Shown: positions 48,917 through 60,977 of the stretch, in pieces
How positions within the stretch are numbered: the stretch's first letter is position 1
Layout of the letters: every line of letters begins with the position of its first letter
Source of the DNA: Sipunculus nudus
Taxonomy: Eukaryota; Annelida; Sipuncula; Golfingiida; Sipunculidae
DNA length: 64,000 nt
Assembly: GCA_026874595.1 (NCBI GenBank)
Contig: CM049307.1
Location: forward strand, 36,372,862-36,436,861
Direction of reading: 5' to 3'
The notes under the pieces: model-generated
Database searches by the model: none
Told to the model about the DNA's origin: nothing
What the model saw: only the letters and a program-made list of their open reading frames with translations
Made by a program: the position numbers and the translations under genes

Positions 48917-48948
48917 GCAGCTGAGCGTCGAGACCCATGGGTCCCTAG
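48917..48948 (+). mobile_element. Isolated 3' end of a GCTCAGCTGA-family element
   Basis: GCAGCTGAGCGTCGAGACCC followed by ATGGGTCCCTAG|TT is the family's 3' end with the GACCCATGGGTC palindrome and a CTAG terminus. No 5' hairpin was found upstream back to 45,790. The minisatellite at 47,866-48,640 may be its internal array, but this is not shown. Confidence 0.6.
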
Positions 48949-50141
48949 TTATATGTAGCTAATTTCTCAGGAAAGTAGAAAGTAGTGTTCTCAGTATCAT
49001 ATTATAAGAGAAAATGTATTTACCTGTGGACAGGAGGAAAGTAAAGTTTAATTTGAACAAGCAGTATACCTATAATTTCAACATATGATATGTGACATCC
49101 AAGATTTAATGTGTAAGCGAAATGGCAGTCCTATGAAGTGTTCTGAGAAACTGGGAGAAATAAATCTGTCATGATTCGATAAAGGGGTAGGGATGTGACA
49201 CAAAAGGACTATAAGGACAACATCCAGGTGCATTTCTCTCTGTGGAGAGAGTTTTGTGGAGGTTTAAGTTTAGAGTGGAATAACGCTTTTTTGGAGCATG
49301 CCGAAATCCTCAAATATTTTCAGATGTAGCTTTTGACTACCATCTGGATCATAAGATGTTGACTCCAACACACCTGATTCAAACGCCTACGCTAATTACA
49401 ATACAAGTCTCAGCTTAACAGACAAAAGTGAGGCCATTAGTAGTGACATCAGTTGTAGCAGCATCAAGGAAATGATTCTATGATCTGTATTGTCTGCAGG
49501 GAGCATCCATGATCAATGACAGGAGAGGTTTTGGTGTGACATTTAAAAATCAGCCTTGTAGCAAATTAAGTGGTACTTCATGATTATTTCTTGTAGCAAT
49601 AGTGAGATTTGCAGTTCTGGTGTAAATTCATGTTTTCGTTCATAGTTTAACTTAGGATCAGTTAATTATCAGGATAGCTGTAATGTTAATTTTTAAATCA
49701 TTTGTACTGTATAAATGTGATGTATTCTTTGAAACCTACAAGCAAAATAATAAGACTGTGAAACTTAAAAATGGTAAAATTAAAAGGAAAACTCTGACCC
49801 TTCCGTTCAGCTTGCTGAGTAAGGACGATCATAGCCTCGTGTCTCATTTGTTACTGAACACGCTGTATGACCCAGATGTTAATGCCATGAAGACCAAAAC
49901 AGTATTAAACATGGAATGTGGCACCTCCAGTCCCAGGTCGTTGACAGTTTCCATCAGCATGGTACCTGCAAGCTAGGAATTCAAGACCAGCAGACTCCAT
50001 CAAAACCTACTGGTATTCATTAATGTCATGACTTCATGTAAATTTTTAGAATTAAAATTAGATATTTTTTACTTCCAACTTCTGCCTACTGTATTTTTGC
50101 CTTAAATTGTTAAGACTACATCTTCAATATAGTGTGTTTAT
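48949..50141. other. Intronic stretch with no identifiable feature
   Basis: A 97-codon frame at 49,683-49,976 has no recognisable domain. The rest is unremarkable. Confidence 0.45.
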
Positions 50142-50697
50142 TTAAAGCCAGCTATTCACCTGCCTGTTCTATAGATTTTATATGATTTCTGGATTACTCT
50201 GCATACATAATAATGAACTCTAGCTATTTCCTGTTCAGAAATGTTCTTAATTTGCCTCTGATGGATGTATGGACTTGTATATCAACTAGGGCTGTATCAA
50301 TATATCGATATATCAATATGAATCCATACACGAGGCCGATATGATAACCGAAATGCGTTGCATGCTGTATCGGTCGTATCGATGTAAAATATTGATTGCT
50401 AATGAATAGGGATATGGCTCTAAGTTTAAATATAACTTTGACGATTTATAAAGCTAAATGCACTGTATATTTGTTGCTTTGGCTTTTAAGACTTGATAAG
50501 AAATGTTTATACGCATGCATGTCAGTACTTCCATGACAAGCAGGTGCATGTAAGCGATAATAGGAAAATGATACTGATTATCCTCTTTATTAATGAAATC
50601 GATATTCACATCACATATTGCTACTAGGAACAAGGTACACTCACGTCTATATCCTATATATGTGTGTGTGTGTGTCACACTTATTCGCTTTATGATA

Positions 50698-51766
50698 CAG
50701 TGAAACCCCGGGATGCAGGCGGACACCCTGCCTAATGGACACTTTTTGGGCTGACAGAGCGTTTTTAACACTTTAAGAACCCCATTAACGTGCGGCCACA
50801 CCAAACTTTGCTCTGTGCTGCAAAGCGCTGCAATTTCACTGAGCATTTTTGCGGCACTGCAAAGTGGAGAAAGTTTCAGCTTTGTTTTGCAGGGCTGCAC
50901 ACCACAGCGCAGCTCGGCATTCGGTGTGGACACTCCAGTGTATTTGCATGTACTCAACATTTTCTGCAGCGCAGCGTGGCACAGCGCAGCGGATCATTCG
51001 GTGTGGCTGTGCCTTTAGGGCGGACACCCCTGCTATTCAGGACAACGGACACTTTTTTTTGTCCGCCCAATGGCAAAAATCACCCAGGCTAATGGACACT
51101 CAAGCGGCCTCCCCTATCAAAGTAGGCAGAAATACTTTGAAATTGCAAATATGGTGTGCTTCTGGTACGCCTTATATAACTTAAATGTTCTCATGATTTA
51201 TGCATACTGCCATGACTATAAGGTTGGAGCTAGTTTTACCCAAGTTTCCTTATTTTTCAGCTGGAACATTCATTTATGTATTTATCAATAGCAGTCCCCC
51301 CAGAAAATGATGGAATTAACGAAGTTTCTATTGTGCCGAGCTTTCAGTGAAGCCACATATTTATTCTGAATTTGGGCCAAATTATTCTATCATAGGCCCA
51401 GAAGCGAGGATAATGACGTATCTGTTACACACCTGGACGATAACAGTCACGAGTCATGCCCTATTGCCTGGGGTGAGGGCTCAGCGATATCAACCAATCC
51501 CCGAACCTGTAACATCTGCATCACGGAAATCAGTCCCAACTACCAATTATAAGGCGTATATGATATCATGCATTGATTTATAATATTTGCTTACGCTCCC
51601 AAAAGGTTTTCACAAAACTTGAACGAGATGTCAGAAATTAATTTATGTCATAAGCAATTCTTTAATGTCATAGAAAGGGTGAGTAATTGAGAAATTTTAC
51701 AGACCCAGTGCTACAACGGACAAATTGTCCAGTCCCGTGACTGTCCGCCCCAGAGGGGTTTCACTG
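50698..51766 (+). mobile_element. Pogo/Tc1-like transposon nested in the hAT-like element, TA target site
   Basis: Starts CAGTGAAACCCCGGGATGC and ends GAGGGGTTTCACTG. The first 12 bases are exactly inverted at the end, and both ends are flanked by TA (50,696-50,697 and 51,767-51,768). The next segments also mirror (GGCGGACA / TGTCCGCCCC). CAGTGAAACC ends with TA flanks are usual for pogo/Tigger-type elements. It is 1,069 bp and contains a further 227-bp insertion. No transposase frame was seen. Confidence 0.8.
50788..51014 (+). mobile_element. Harbinger-like MITE nested in the pogo-like element
   Basis: Flanked by TTA on both sides (50,785-50,787 and 51,015-51,017), it begins ACGTGCGGCCACACCAAAC and ends TCGGTGTGGCTGTGCCT. 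GCCACACC is exactly inverted at the far end, and the outer bases are partly so. The interior is unusually GC-rich with many GCAGCGCAGC-like steps. TTA duplications and such GC-rich GCGC-repeat interiors are typical of PIF/Harbinger MITEs. Frames open on both strands here follow from the composition and are not genes. Confidence 0.7.
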
Positions 51767-53296
51767 TATATCATTTTATCTCTACTTTTTTTTTATTTAC
51801 GCATCCAGTCATAGGCTAGTGGAAACTCCCACGTTTCACATCAGACGTAAAATAAATTGTTAAAGCCTGGGGACAATTCTGTTCTCACAGGAGATTGACT
51901 AACTAAAAAAAAAACCATAAGAATTATCAAAAATAGCAAAAACAATGCCCACACTGAACCAATTTTTAAATCATTTAAAATCCTAAAAATTAATGACATC
52001 TTCAGACTAAATATATTAAAATTTTACTATAATTACTGCCATGAAGCACTACCATAATATTTACAAACATTTAATTTTTCAACAAGGACCATGACACACG
52101 AACATGACACAAGACATAAAGATACCCTTGTTACAAATAAAACCAGACCTAAGATAGCAGACAGCTGTCTGAGAAACATAACACCAAAAGTCATAAATGA
52201 AACCGACTAAATCATCATTGACAAAATCTTCACTCTTAGTCTTCAAGGTTTGATTTGGTACATCAAACAACATTTTATAAATTATTATAAAGACAAATGC
52301 TTTCAAATAAACTGCTACTTCTGTAACAAAAATTAGTCTAAGCCATAAAAAATTGTTTAATCAATAACAAACAATAATTTCAGTAATTCAAGTTGTAAAT
52401 CTTCCCATTTTTTTTTTTACAAATTTCCTCATTAAATCATATAGTCTCAAATATTAAGAATGTTTAATCATTTAACCTCCATATGTACAATTTCTCTCTC
52501 TCAATGTTTCATGCACAGGAGGCTGTTGTGTCAGTGGATTAAAATCCTTAACAACAGTCTCCAGACATAATAAAAACAATGACATACTGAATTTATTTTG
52601 TATGGATGCTTTACTTTTATGTCGAATAAAATATTTCTCTCTCTCCCTCTCTCGCTCTCACTAATGGATTCATATTCACAGAAATATACAAAACTGTGTA
52701 ATAACATGACACAAAAAATTCAGCCTATGATCTTTTCTATCAAATGCAATAAAACTGTTTGTGGGGGGGGGGGGGGGGGGATGCAAACTTAAGGGCTCAA
52801 AGAAGATCGAGATTTAGGTGGTTTTAATTAGATAGATTTTGAAAATTAGAATCAACTGGTCTCGTTATGTATTTTATATCAAGCTTAAGCTGCTCAACTT
52901 GGGTGCTCGGTATCGAGTTAACTGTATTGCAATACGTATTGTACCGGATGAGGCAGACCGATACCCAGCCCTAATATCAACAGGCTGTTATTAAACACAG
53001 CAGTGTTGACAAATGGAAAAACCATGTAAACTAAGGCTGGTTGCAGGTATGTGGAACCTGAATGGTCACAAGTTGCAAAATGCTTTATCAAAATCTGGTT
53101 CACCTGACTTACTGACAGATATCCTGGTCGAATGTGTTTGGGTTATTTTAGCGGAGCCTACTTGTTATAAACATGTGGATATAAACAAAACAAACGGCCT
53201 GTGTGTGGTAAGGTAAGCATTTTTTGGCCTGTTTTTATAAAAGGTTTAAAGATTTATCTAAAGTTAAAAGACATATTTATGAATAGGCCCCTTTAA

Positions 53297-56295
53297 ACTT
53301 ATTCTTTTATGGAGTACATATATTTAGAATGACTTTTGTGACACACTTCTCCATCATATCATTTCCAAATGCAATAGAATTCCTATTTATAACCTACAAT
53401 GTTGAAACATTACTCTCCCACCTTATCACAACTGTGGTTAAGTATTGGTCAGCCTAGTCGGGTACAATGCATTAAAAAATGGTTTGTGATATTTGGGTAT
53501 TTGCCGTGCAAGTTTTGGTATGCATCAGGTTTCTGAATAAAAGCATGAGGATAGAGTGTATCTTTTTTCTTGTTAAGTAAATCTGCCTCGTGTGATATAA
53601 AACAAGATTAGACCAAAAGTACTTTATAAAAACAAATAATTTTTTAATCACCATTTCAAGCTTTCTGATTTGTTTTTCACTAATAAAAAAATCACTATAT
53701 GTAATTAAACCCTAATTTACAGAAATGGTGCCACATTTGCCAAATTTAAAGGTTTTAGTGATTATCCACGTGGTGAGTTACCTCTTAACAGTGTGCAACT
53801 TAAAACACAAAAATATTCCTGTTTGAGTTTGTCATGTGTTTCATTGATGAAGTGATTCAGTAGGCAAAACCTGTCACAAACTGTATCAATAATACATACC
53901 AATTTGAACTGATTGATGTATCAATATTTTGATCCTTGTGACGGCATTGACCACTTTTTGACTTAATGTTGGTTTCTAACATGTAACCTGTAATAAAGCC
54001 AACCACCTTGAAAGGTGCAAAATATAATCAAATCAGTGTCATTGATTATTCTGCTGTCTCTACTAATGCCCTATGTGGTTGTTATTGGCTCTGAGTGTAG
54101 ATGTGTATAGTTTGTGTAAATATCTCTGAACTGCTTCAGTATTCACCTATAGACCAACCTTGACCAGCTAAAATTCACAAGCTAATAACAAAGGGTGCTT
54201 TTTGTCTTAAATAACTCTCTCTAGAATAACTTATCACTATAATATCTTGAATTGCCACAGGTTTATTTGTTACAGGCATGACATGGTTGAATCTGTCTCA
54301 TGTTATCTTCAAATACACATGATTGGAGCACTTGCCAGAAGAGCTTCATTTTATCTTCAGTAGTACTTTAACTACCCATAGGCTTAACCATTTATTAACA
54401 AAAATAGCAACAGCCCTAATTGTTTACATAGACAATTATATCACAGTGTGTTTTTAACATTCTATCATACAAGTCTCATTTAGTGCTCAAAAACACGACA
54501 CTGTGCTCATTATGAGCATGGCCAATCATGCCAGCCTTGTAAAAGTGTAGATTTAATGGCCCAGCATTTTCCAAAAATAGACACAGGAATAGCTCTTAGG
54601 GAAGGAACGTCATTTGTTAGATGATTGCTGCTGACAGGGGAGGGAACTGTAGGAGCAAGGTTCTCATGCGATGCCAGAACAGGACGCATCCTGAGAGCCT
54701 CGGGCATGTCATCCCCTGCTGTCGCAGGTATGCTGCTATTGATTGCTGGCAGCTTACTGTAACTGTGAAGCTAATGTTGGCAGGAACCAATCTAGTTCTT
54801 TTGTCATGCTGAACTTTGTGATGTCCATTGCATAGTAATTACACTCTGTTGATTGACTCTCAACTCCACACTTTGTAGACATATTAACAGCAACTTATTC
54901 CTGCAAAAGAATTTGAGACTAATCATACCTTATCAGATAGGACTCAGCAGGACAGTAAGGCCGTCAGAGTAATTAATTAGAAAATTTTCCATCATAAACT
55001 TTGATATAAATCAAAAGCATTTGTGATCTGTCACTTACAATGAATTACTCTTGTTTACTTAGGTTTTTTTTAATCTAACAAAAAGACATTCAAGTATGAC
55101 AAATGACAAAATAGACATCTATGGTCTATTTACCTATAAAGATGTATGATTTATGTAAACAGAACACCAAACATACAAAATCAAAATGGTTGAAGTGAGA
55201 AGTATTTATAGTTTACTAGATATAATACTTAACTAAACAAGGTCTTAAATAAAAAAAAGCAGAATCCATACCCCAACAGGTAATATGTATCTCTAGTTAC
55301 TTATTAGATTTTTTACCCACCTGTGTCACATTCCTAATTTCCTACATATATGCTATATACACACTGTACAGTGAAATGGAAAGTAAATTTGTTTGTTAGA
55401 CAAGTAAAAATTAGAATGGGAACAAAGTAGTTTAAATCGACACATGCATAATAATTACTTTGGTTGGCTTTATATTCTTGGGTTGAAATTTTTCATGATT
55501 TTTCATTTTTCAGTGTTTCAAAAGAGTTCCATTTTTGTGAACTTACCATCCAGAAATCTTTATAAGCTTTTTTTATAGACAAATTATTTAATCGCCAGCA
55601 GGACAAGGATGGGACATTCATTATTAACAGATACCATGAAACATCCAGCACATACATAATATCAAACATTGGTTTACAGAAAATACAAAAGATGTGTTAT
55701 GCTTTATAGGCCTGTTATGCATCTCACGACTTTCAACTTTGGATGCCTTATGCATAAAAATGTGTAATATGAAATACCAATGAGACTACAGTATAAGGGA
55801 CTTCATCAGTGTTGATTGGGCGTCTTCTCTATAAATGTTTCATTTTCATGATAAATTCCCTTTTGCGAATATCGTGATTTTAAAAATCTCACAATATAAA
55901 GACAATCGCAAGATGCTTCTTTATTTCATTGAAAAGCACTTTAGGCAATGTGTGCCCAGTACTTGGTTTACGTTTTTATCATTCCAGCAGAGCACGTACA
56001 GACTATAAGTAACTACTGAAAGTAAAACAAGGTTAAGCAAGAAAACAGATTTAGCACTGTTGGAAATAAATTAAGCAGATGTAACCTTTTTACTACTGTT
56101 CCTGAAGAAAATAATGTTCTAGGAAATGGAAAGAAATCAGATTTTTCATTTCTTAGATGTGAACATTCTCCAGTTCCAGCAGTTTGAAGACTACATAATT
56201 TAGTGCTGATAAATTTTCTATGAAGATCTGTCTGACACACATAGAACAAGTACATGCATATGATCATGTCTACCATATGTTAACTGAGTAAGGCC
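53297..56295. other. Intronic stretch with no identifiable feature
   Basis: No repeat shared with the rest of the window, no recognised domain in the short frames at 54,510-54,812, and no supported exon. Confidence 0.45.
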
Positions 56296-56594
56296 AAAAA
56301 AAGTATGGTTCTCAGGCACCGCATGTGTCAATTTTAACCCCCAGTATCAAAAATGTTTTCAATAGAAACTTACCAATTTTGGCTCAAGCCGCTCGGACAT
56401 TTCTTTCAAAAGATTAAATAATACAGTTTTGATAAGATTTCCTTTGTTACATAGTGCTTTAACCTGTTAAGCTTTTCCCTGATCATATGACATTTTTATT
56501 GAATATACAAAAAAAAGGTATAAAGGAAAAAATTGCCTGCATGCACTGATTTAAGGAAAAAAGTACATGAGAATCATACCTATTTTTTTTTTTT
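56296..56594 (+). mobile_element. MITE with TATGGTT inverted ends, copy 2
   Basis: Ends AAGTATGGTTCTCAGGCAC and GTACATGAGAATCATACCT are inverted repeats, flanked by A and T runs. It shares ordered blocks (GTCAATTTTAACCCCCA, GATAAGATTTCC, TTTAACCTGTTAAGC, CTGATCATATGA, a TGC..GCACTGATTT block) with 16,455-16,737 in the same orientation. Length about 299 bp, diverged from copy 1, no coding capacity. Confidence 0.7.
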
Positions 56595-57920
56595 TAAATA
56601 GTTTTTGGATCCCACATAAGGTTGGCTGTGCAGAAAAACCTGGTATAGAATCATTCTTTTTTTTCTGTTGTTGTTCCCCCAGGATTGGTTTAAGCATATT
56701 ATGAATTCTAAATATATATAAATATATATCATTTCCAGATTATAGTCTTTTATGTGTGCTACACTATAAAGGAGGAAAGATTAAACTAATTTATGTTTCT
56801 TCTAAAATTATAAGTAGGTAGCATGTTCTAATATTATTTGTCTGTTTGTTTAAGGATCAGATTTATTAAGCAGTGGCCCTTGGAAGCAGACTACATTTAA
56901 TATACTTAAAGTAAACAGCATGCCTTTTAGGTGTAATGTGAGGGTAAGCTCTACTGTAAAGGTAAACAGAGGATTAAAGCTTAGATGACATCAGTGAGAT
57001 ATTGGTTTCTTTAGAATTTCCTGCTGGTCTTGGTCAATGCGGTGGGCTTTCTAAGTTGCTTTGGCAGCCTACAATCCAGGTAGCTTTATATAGCAGAGAG
57101 TAACATCCAGATACAAAGCAAGTGATTGGTGATTAAAATGCCTTAATTAAAAAACATTTTGTAATATATCACTGGGTACAGATCATATTTTATGCCTATC
57201 ACAGTGTTTCAATATTAATTCACAATATTTGATAACTAAATCCTAGTATGCTAATCTGACATGTATCAAGTCTTTTTTTTTGTCTTGTTGTCACCTATCT
57301 GTGATAGTATGAAAAGGGGCTGCAGCTCATGACATGAATCTCTGCTTACCTGTGATATAAAATTTATCTTTTGGAAGAGGGCAGAGTCCCCTTCAGCTGG
57401 AGTTGGTACATTTTATTTGGGTGTCCTTCAAAAATGACAGAAATAAACTACCAGTAATTAAAACCATGTGAAGAACTACAGTGAAACTCAAAATGGGAAT
57501 AACTATGAAAAAAATACTGTTAAAGCAAAAATATCTCATTATTATTTTCATTATTATACAAAGGAAGGATTGTATAAGCAAATAATTTTTGTTTCAGCAA
57601 TATTTATGTGGCTTGGCTCGTATGAACCATCAGCTTTATCCATTAAAGTTTGTAATGCTGTTTCTAAAGGAATAGTTCAGATTATATATTAGAAAAAGAA
57701 GAAATACATTAATCTTGAATTAAAGGCTACAGGCTCATAGTTCTAGACATGTGAAAAACCTAAAAGACGTGACATTTATTTTTCAGATGTACGAAGAATA
57801 TTAACAACAACAGCATGTTGTACAGAAAAAAGGTTGATTGACAGCTGTTACAGAAACCACTGGTCATTTAAAAAGCTTATGAAGTTTATTAATAACAAAT
57901 GACATGTTTTCACAGAAGAA
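56595..57920. other. Intronic stretch with no identifiable feature
   Basis: AT-rich intron. Open frames at 57,393-57,692 lie on both strands of the same AT-rich block and have no domain. Confidence 0.45.
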
Positions 57921-59520
57921 CTAGAATATGGGTAGTGGACAAGTGACTATGTGTATGTGCTGAAATCAGAGTGGGATAGGTGAAGTGAGGCATAGATTGA
58001 GTGGCAAGGGGAAATAGAGTGAGGTGTTTTGCATATTAGCATGGATGTCTGCAGCCAAATTGTGTATGTAGGTAGCCCCCCCCCCCCCCCCACAAAATCC
58101 AGAAAGCTCTCCACGTTGTATACATATGCAAAATTTTAGGCAGATAAGTCAAACTACTGTTTGAATATGAGTGATTTTATCCTACAGTAGACAAACAGAA
58201 GTAGGCTGTGCAAAAATGGTGGCAGGTGGCACCACCAATCTTGTGTATGATTAAGAGCTATGTGAGATCTATACACATGCTAAATTTCAGGGGGATATGT
58301 CAAACCAGTCCTGAGATATAAGCCTGAATGTCTGCAGCATAAACATAAATGAAGGTGGTGCCACCTGCCACAAAATGGAGAAAGCTATCCAAGATGTATG
58401 AACATGCAAAATGTTAGGCAGATAAGCCAAACCACTACTGAGATATGAGTTATTTTAGCCCACAGCAGACAAACAGACTGAAGCTGTGCATAAATGGTTG
58501 CAGGTGGCGCCTCCAGTTTTGTGTATGATAAATAACTATGTGAGATCTATACACATGCAACATTTCAGGAGGATACAGCAAACCAGTCCTGAGATATAAG
58601 CCTGGATGTCTGCAGCGTAAACATAAATGTAGGTGGTGCCACCTTCCACAAAATCCAGAAAGCTATCAAAGATGTATAAATCTGCAAAATTTTAGGCAGA
58701 TATGTCTAACCACTGCCGAGATATGAGTGATTTTATCCCAAAGCAGACAAACAGACTGACGCTCTGCAAAAATGGTTGCAGGAGACGCCACCAGTCTTGC
58801 TTATGATAAAGAGGCATGTGAGATCTATACACATGCAAAATTTTGGCCCAATCGGTCAAACGGTTCCCGAGATATGCACTTGTATGTCTGCAGCTTAAAT
58901 GTGAATGTAGTTAGCGCCACCTGTCATAAAATCAAGAAGGCTATCCAGGATGAATAAAGCTGCGAAATTTCAGTTGGATAAGTCCTACCACTGCCAAGAT
59001 ATGAGTGACTCTCCCAAGGCAGATGAACAGATGGATGCTGTGCAATAATGGTTGCAGGTGGCGCCATCAGTTTTGTGTATGATGAAGAGCTATGTGAGAT
59101 CTATACACATGCAAAATTTAGGCCCAATCGGTCAGACGGTTCCCAAAATATGAGCTTAGATGTTTGCAGCGTTAATGAGAATGTAGGTGGCGCCACCTGT
59201 CATAAAATTAAGAAAGCTATCCAGGATGTATACACATGCAGAATTTCAGGTAGATAATTCCACTCAATGCAGAGATGAGTGATTTTATCCCAAGGCAGAT
59301 GAACAGATGGAGGCTTTGCAAAAATGGTTGCAGTTGGTGCCACCGTTTTTAGTGTATGTTATAAAGCTATCCAAGGGCTAAATTTGTGCAAAATTTTAGC
59401 CTGATTGGTCCAACGGTTCTCGAGATATGTGGGTTTATGTATGGATACAGATGCAAAAATGGATGCTGGGCAGAGAGAAAAGGTCAGAGGTTCACATGTG
59501 ACCCAATCATAATGCCAAAT
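57921..59520 (-). mobile_element. Helitron-like element with 278-bp tandem array, inverted copy
   Basis: Reverse complement of the family at 22,600-24,882. Its 3' end on the minus strand is ACCCATATTCTAG|TTCTT (CTAG at 57,921-57,924), preceded by the same CACTTCACC...CCCACTC and AACACACCTCACTCTAT-like blocks. About five array units of about 278 bp follow, marked by GGTTGCAGG(T/A)G(G/A)CGCCACC-like sites at about 58,500, 58,777, 59,053 and 59,328. The outer part near 59,440-59,510 matches 23,545-23,640 (GGATGCTGGGCAG, AGGTCAGAGGTTCAC-like). A 16-base C tract (58,076-58,091) replaces one copy of the GGTGCCACC block. The 5' border is undefined. Confidence 0.7.
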
Positions 59521-60483
59521 TTAAAAAAATTCTGCTCAGTGGTTACAGAGGAGTTCTCCGGAAACCTATGCGGCGGCGACTGAAAACATAGTATCCGCAA
59601 AACTCAATTAGAGAAAGTATATCCTTTTTCTCACCAGTCATTTGCTACACACAAGTCATAGTTTGTGTCATGCACATCTTCATGAGATTAGTTTTAAAGC
59701 ATTTCATAAGCAAATTTGTAAAACCTTTTAATCAAGTGCAATATGGATAATCCTGTATTTGACGTTTCACAAGAATAAAACCACAGCCATAATGATGATA
59801 CAGTGGAATGAGATCTTAATTTTGTGGGAGGTAGTAATTTAAGATACATCTGCAGCAAGTAGAGATTATTCCCTTATGCTGTGTCATAAATAAATATTTG
59901 ACATTTACTTATCCCAAGCTGAGGAACCGAGAGGGATTCAGGAAAGCTTCATAAATGTCACAGACCACAAGAAATCACAAGGCCTGAAGAGAAACCATTG
60001 TTCAAGCAAGACAACCGGTAGCTAGCCCACGCCAGATTACTTGTAACGGTGTGCGGCGCTCACTCATGATTTAGCTCTTACTCAAGCAAACACCTCAGCT
60101 GGTCCTGTATAAGATGTAATGGATGTAACATAAAGGTCAGGCTGGCCTGATGTGACGGTATTAACATTACGACATGCAGCAGCATCCCCTGTGGGCTCCC
60201 AGAAGGATCAGCTTCTTATTGGAATGCAGGGAAGTCAATGAGGTTGTCCGTCTCCGAAGGTTAACATCTATACCCAGCAGGCAGTGAGACAACAAATGTG
60301 TTTTTTCGCCCATGTGAATGGAATATCTGCCCAGTTAAGATGGACAGATATACATATCTTTTACTGCTGGCTTTGTTTTTGGACATTAAAATAACAAACC
60401 ATCATACTGTGTGGTGTTGATGTGGTTTGCATGTTCTCATTTCCTTAAAGCTAACCTTACACTCAGACAAGCAACAGCCACAA
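59521..60483. other. Intronic stretch with no identifiable feature
   Basis: No repeat or exon could be assigned. It lies between the inverted Helitron-like copy and TTTAAAG-family copy C. Confidence 0.45.
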
Positions 60484-60977
60484 TTAAAGCCAGCTATTCA
60501 CCTGCCTTATTTGTAGAATTTATGTGATTTCTGGCTCACTCTAGGTACATATTAATTAAATACTTAATTCCTGCTAAGGAAAATTCTTAAAATGCTGCTG
60601 TGATGGATGCGTGAGCTGTTTATCCAGATGCTGTTAGTAAACATGCTACCCACATGCCCATACAGACTAACAGTCAAAAAGAAAAACTTGATATATGAGG
60701 TGAGCACCAGCTGTTGTTGGTGAGAGCATGTTAATGCCATATTTTGTCATTTGCAAACCTCTAGTTCATCTGATTTGTCATTAGATTTTCATATTGGACA
60801 TATTTGTTTTAAATTCACGGCCATCTCGTCAGCCCCCTACATGTTATGAAAATGTGGATATAAACAAAACAGAGGGCCTGTACACGGTGGGATCAGTGCA
60901 TTTTTGCTTATTTTCATAAAAGTTTAAAGATATTATCTTTATTTAATACAGGTCAGATATAAGAATAGGTCCTAAGC
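60484..60977 (+). mobile_element. TTTAAAG-family interspersed element, copy C
   Basis: Starts ATTAAAGCCAGCTATTCACC and passes through TTATGTGATTTCTGGCTCAC, CTGTTAGTAAACATG and ATGTGGATATAAACAAAACA. It ends near AAGAATAGGTCCTAAG, where other copies read GGCCCCTTTAAA. At about 490 bp it is the most complete uninterrupted copy, although its 3' end is decayed. Confidence 0.7.

Larger units (their letters stand above)
50287..52973 (+). mobile_element. hAT-like non-autonomous transposon with perfect 8-bp target duplication
   Basis: The ends are TAGGGCTGTATCAATAT and CCGATACCCAGCCCTA, inverted over TAGGGCTG and partly beyond. The target duplication ATATCAAC is exact at 50,279-50,286 and 52,974-52,981; 8 bp is the hAT signature, and the TAGGGCTG ends fit the superfamily. 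Both ends are rich in TATCGAT-like motifs. Length is 2,687 bp, of which 1,069 bp is a second insertion. The remaining 1.6 kb, including 51,770-52,920, shows no transposase frame with recognisable motifs. A G18 tract lies at 52,763-52,780. Confidence 0.85.
50142..53296 (+). mobile_element. TTTAAAG-family element, copy B, split by a hAT-like insertion
   Basis: The left part (50,142-50,286) begins TTTAAAGCCAGCTATTCACC with a TTATATGATTTCTGGATTAC block. The right part (52,974-53,296) continues with GGCTGTTATTAAACACAGC, a CTTGTTATAAACATGTGGAT block and the end AATAGGCCCCTTTAAA. The two parts line up with copy C (60,484-60,977) when 50,287-52,973 is removed together with one 8-bp duplication. The restored element is about 460 bp. 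Confidence 0.75.

Noticed and set aside
49683-49976. 97-codon frame with a moderately normal composition
   Set aside because: No recognisable domain and no good acceptor or donor in phase; kept only as a note.
50790-51184. Five overlapping frames on both strands with cysteine- and alanine-rich peptides
   Set aside because: They arise from the GC-rich repetitive interior of the Harbinger-like MITE; no frame is conserved or recognisable.
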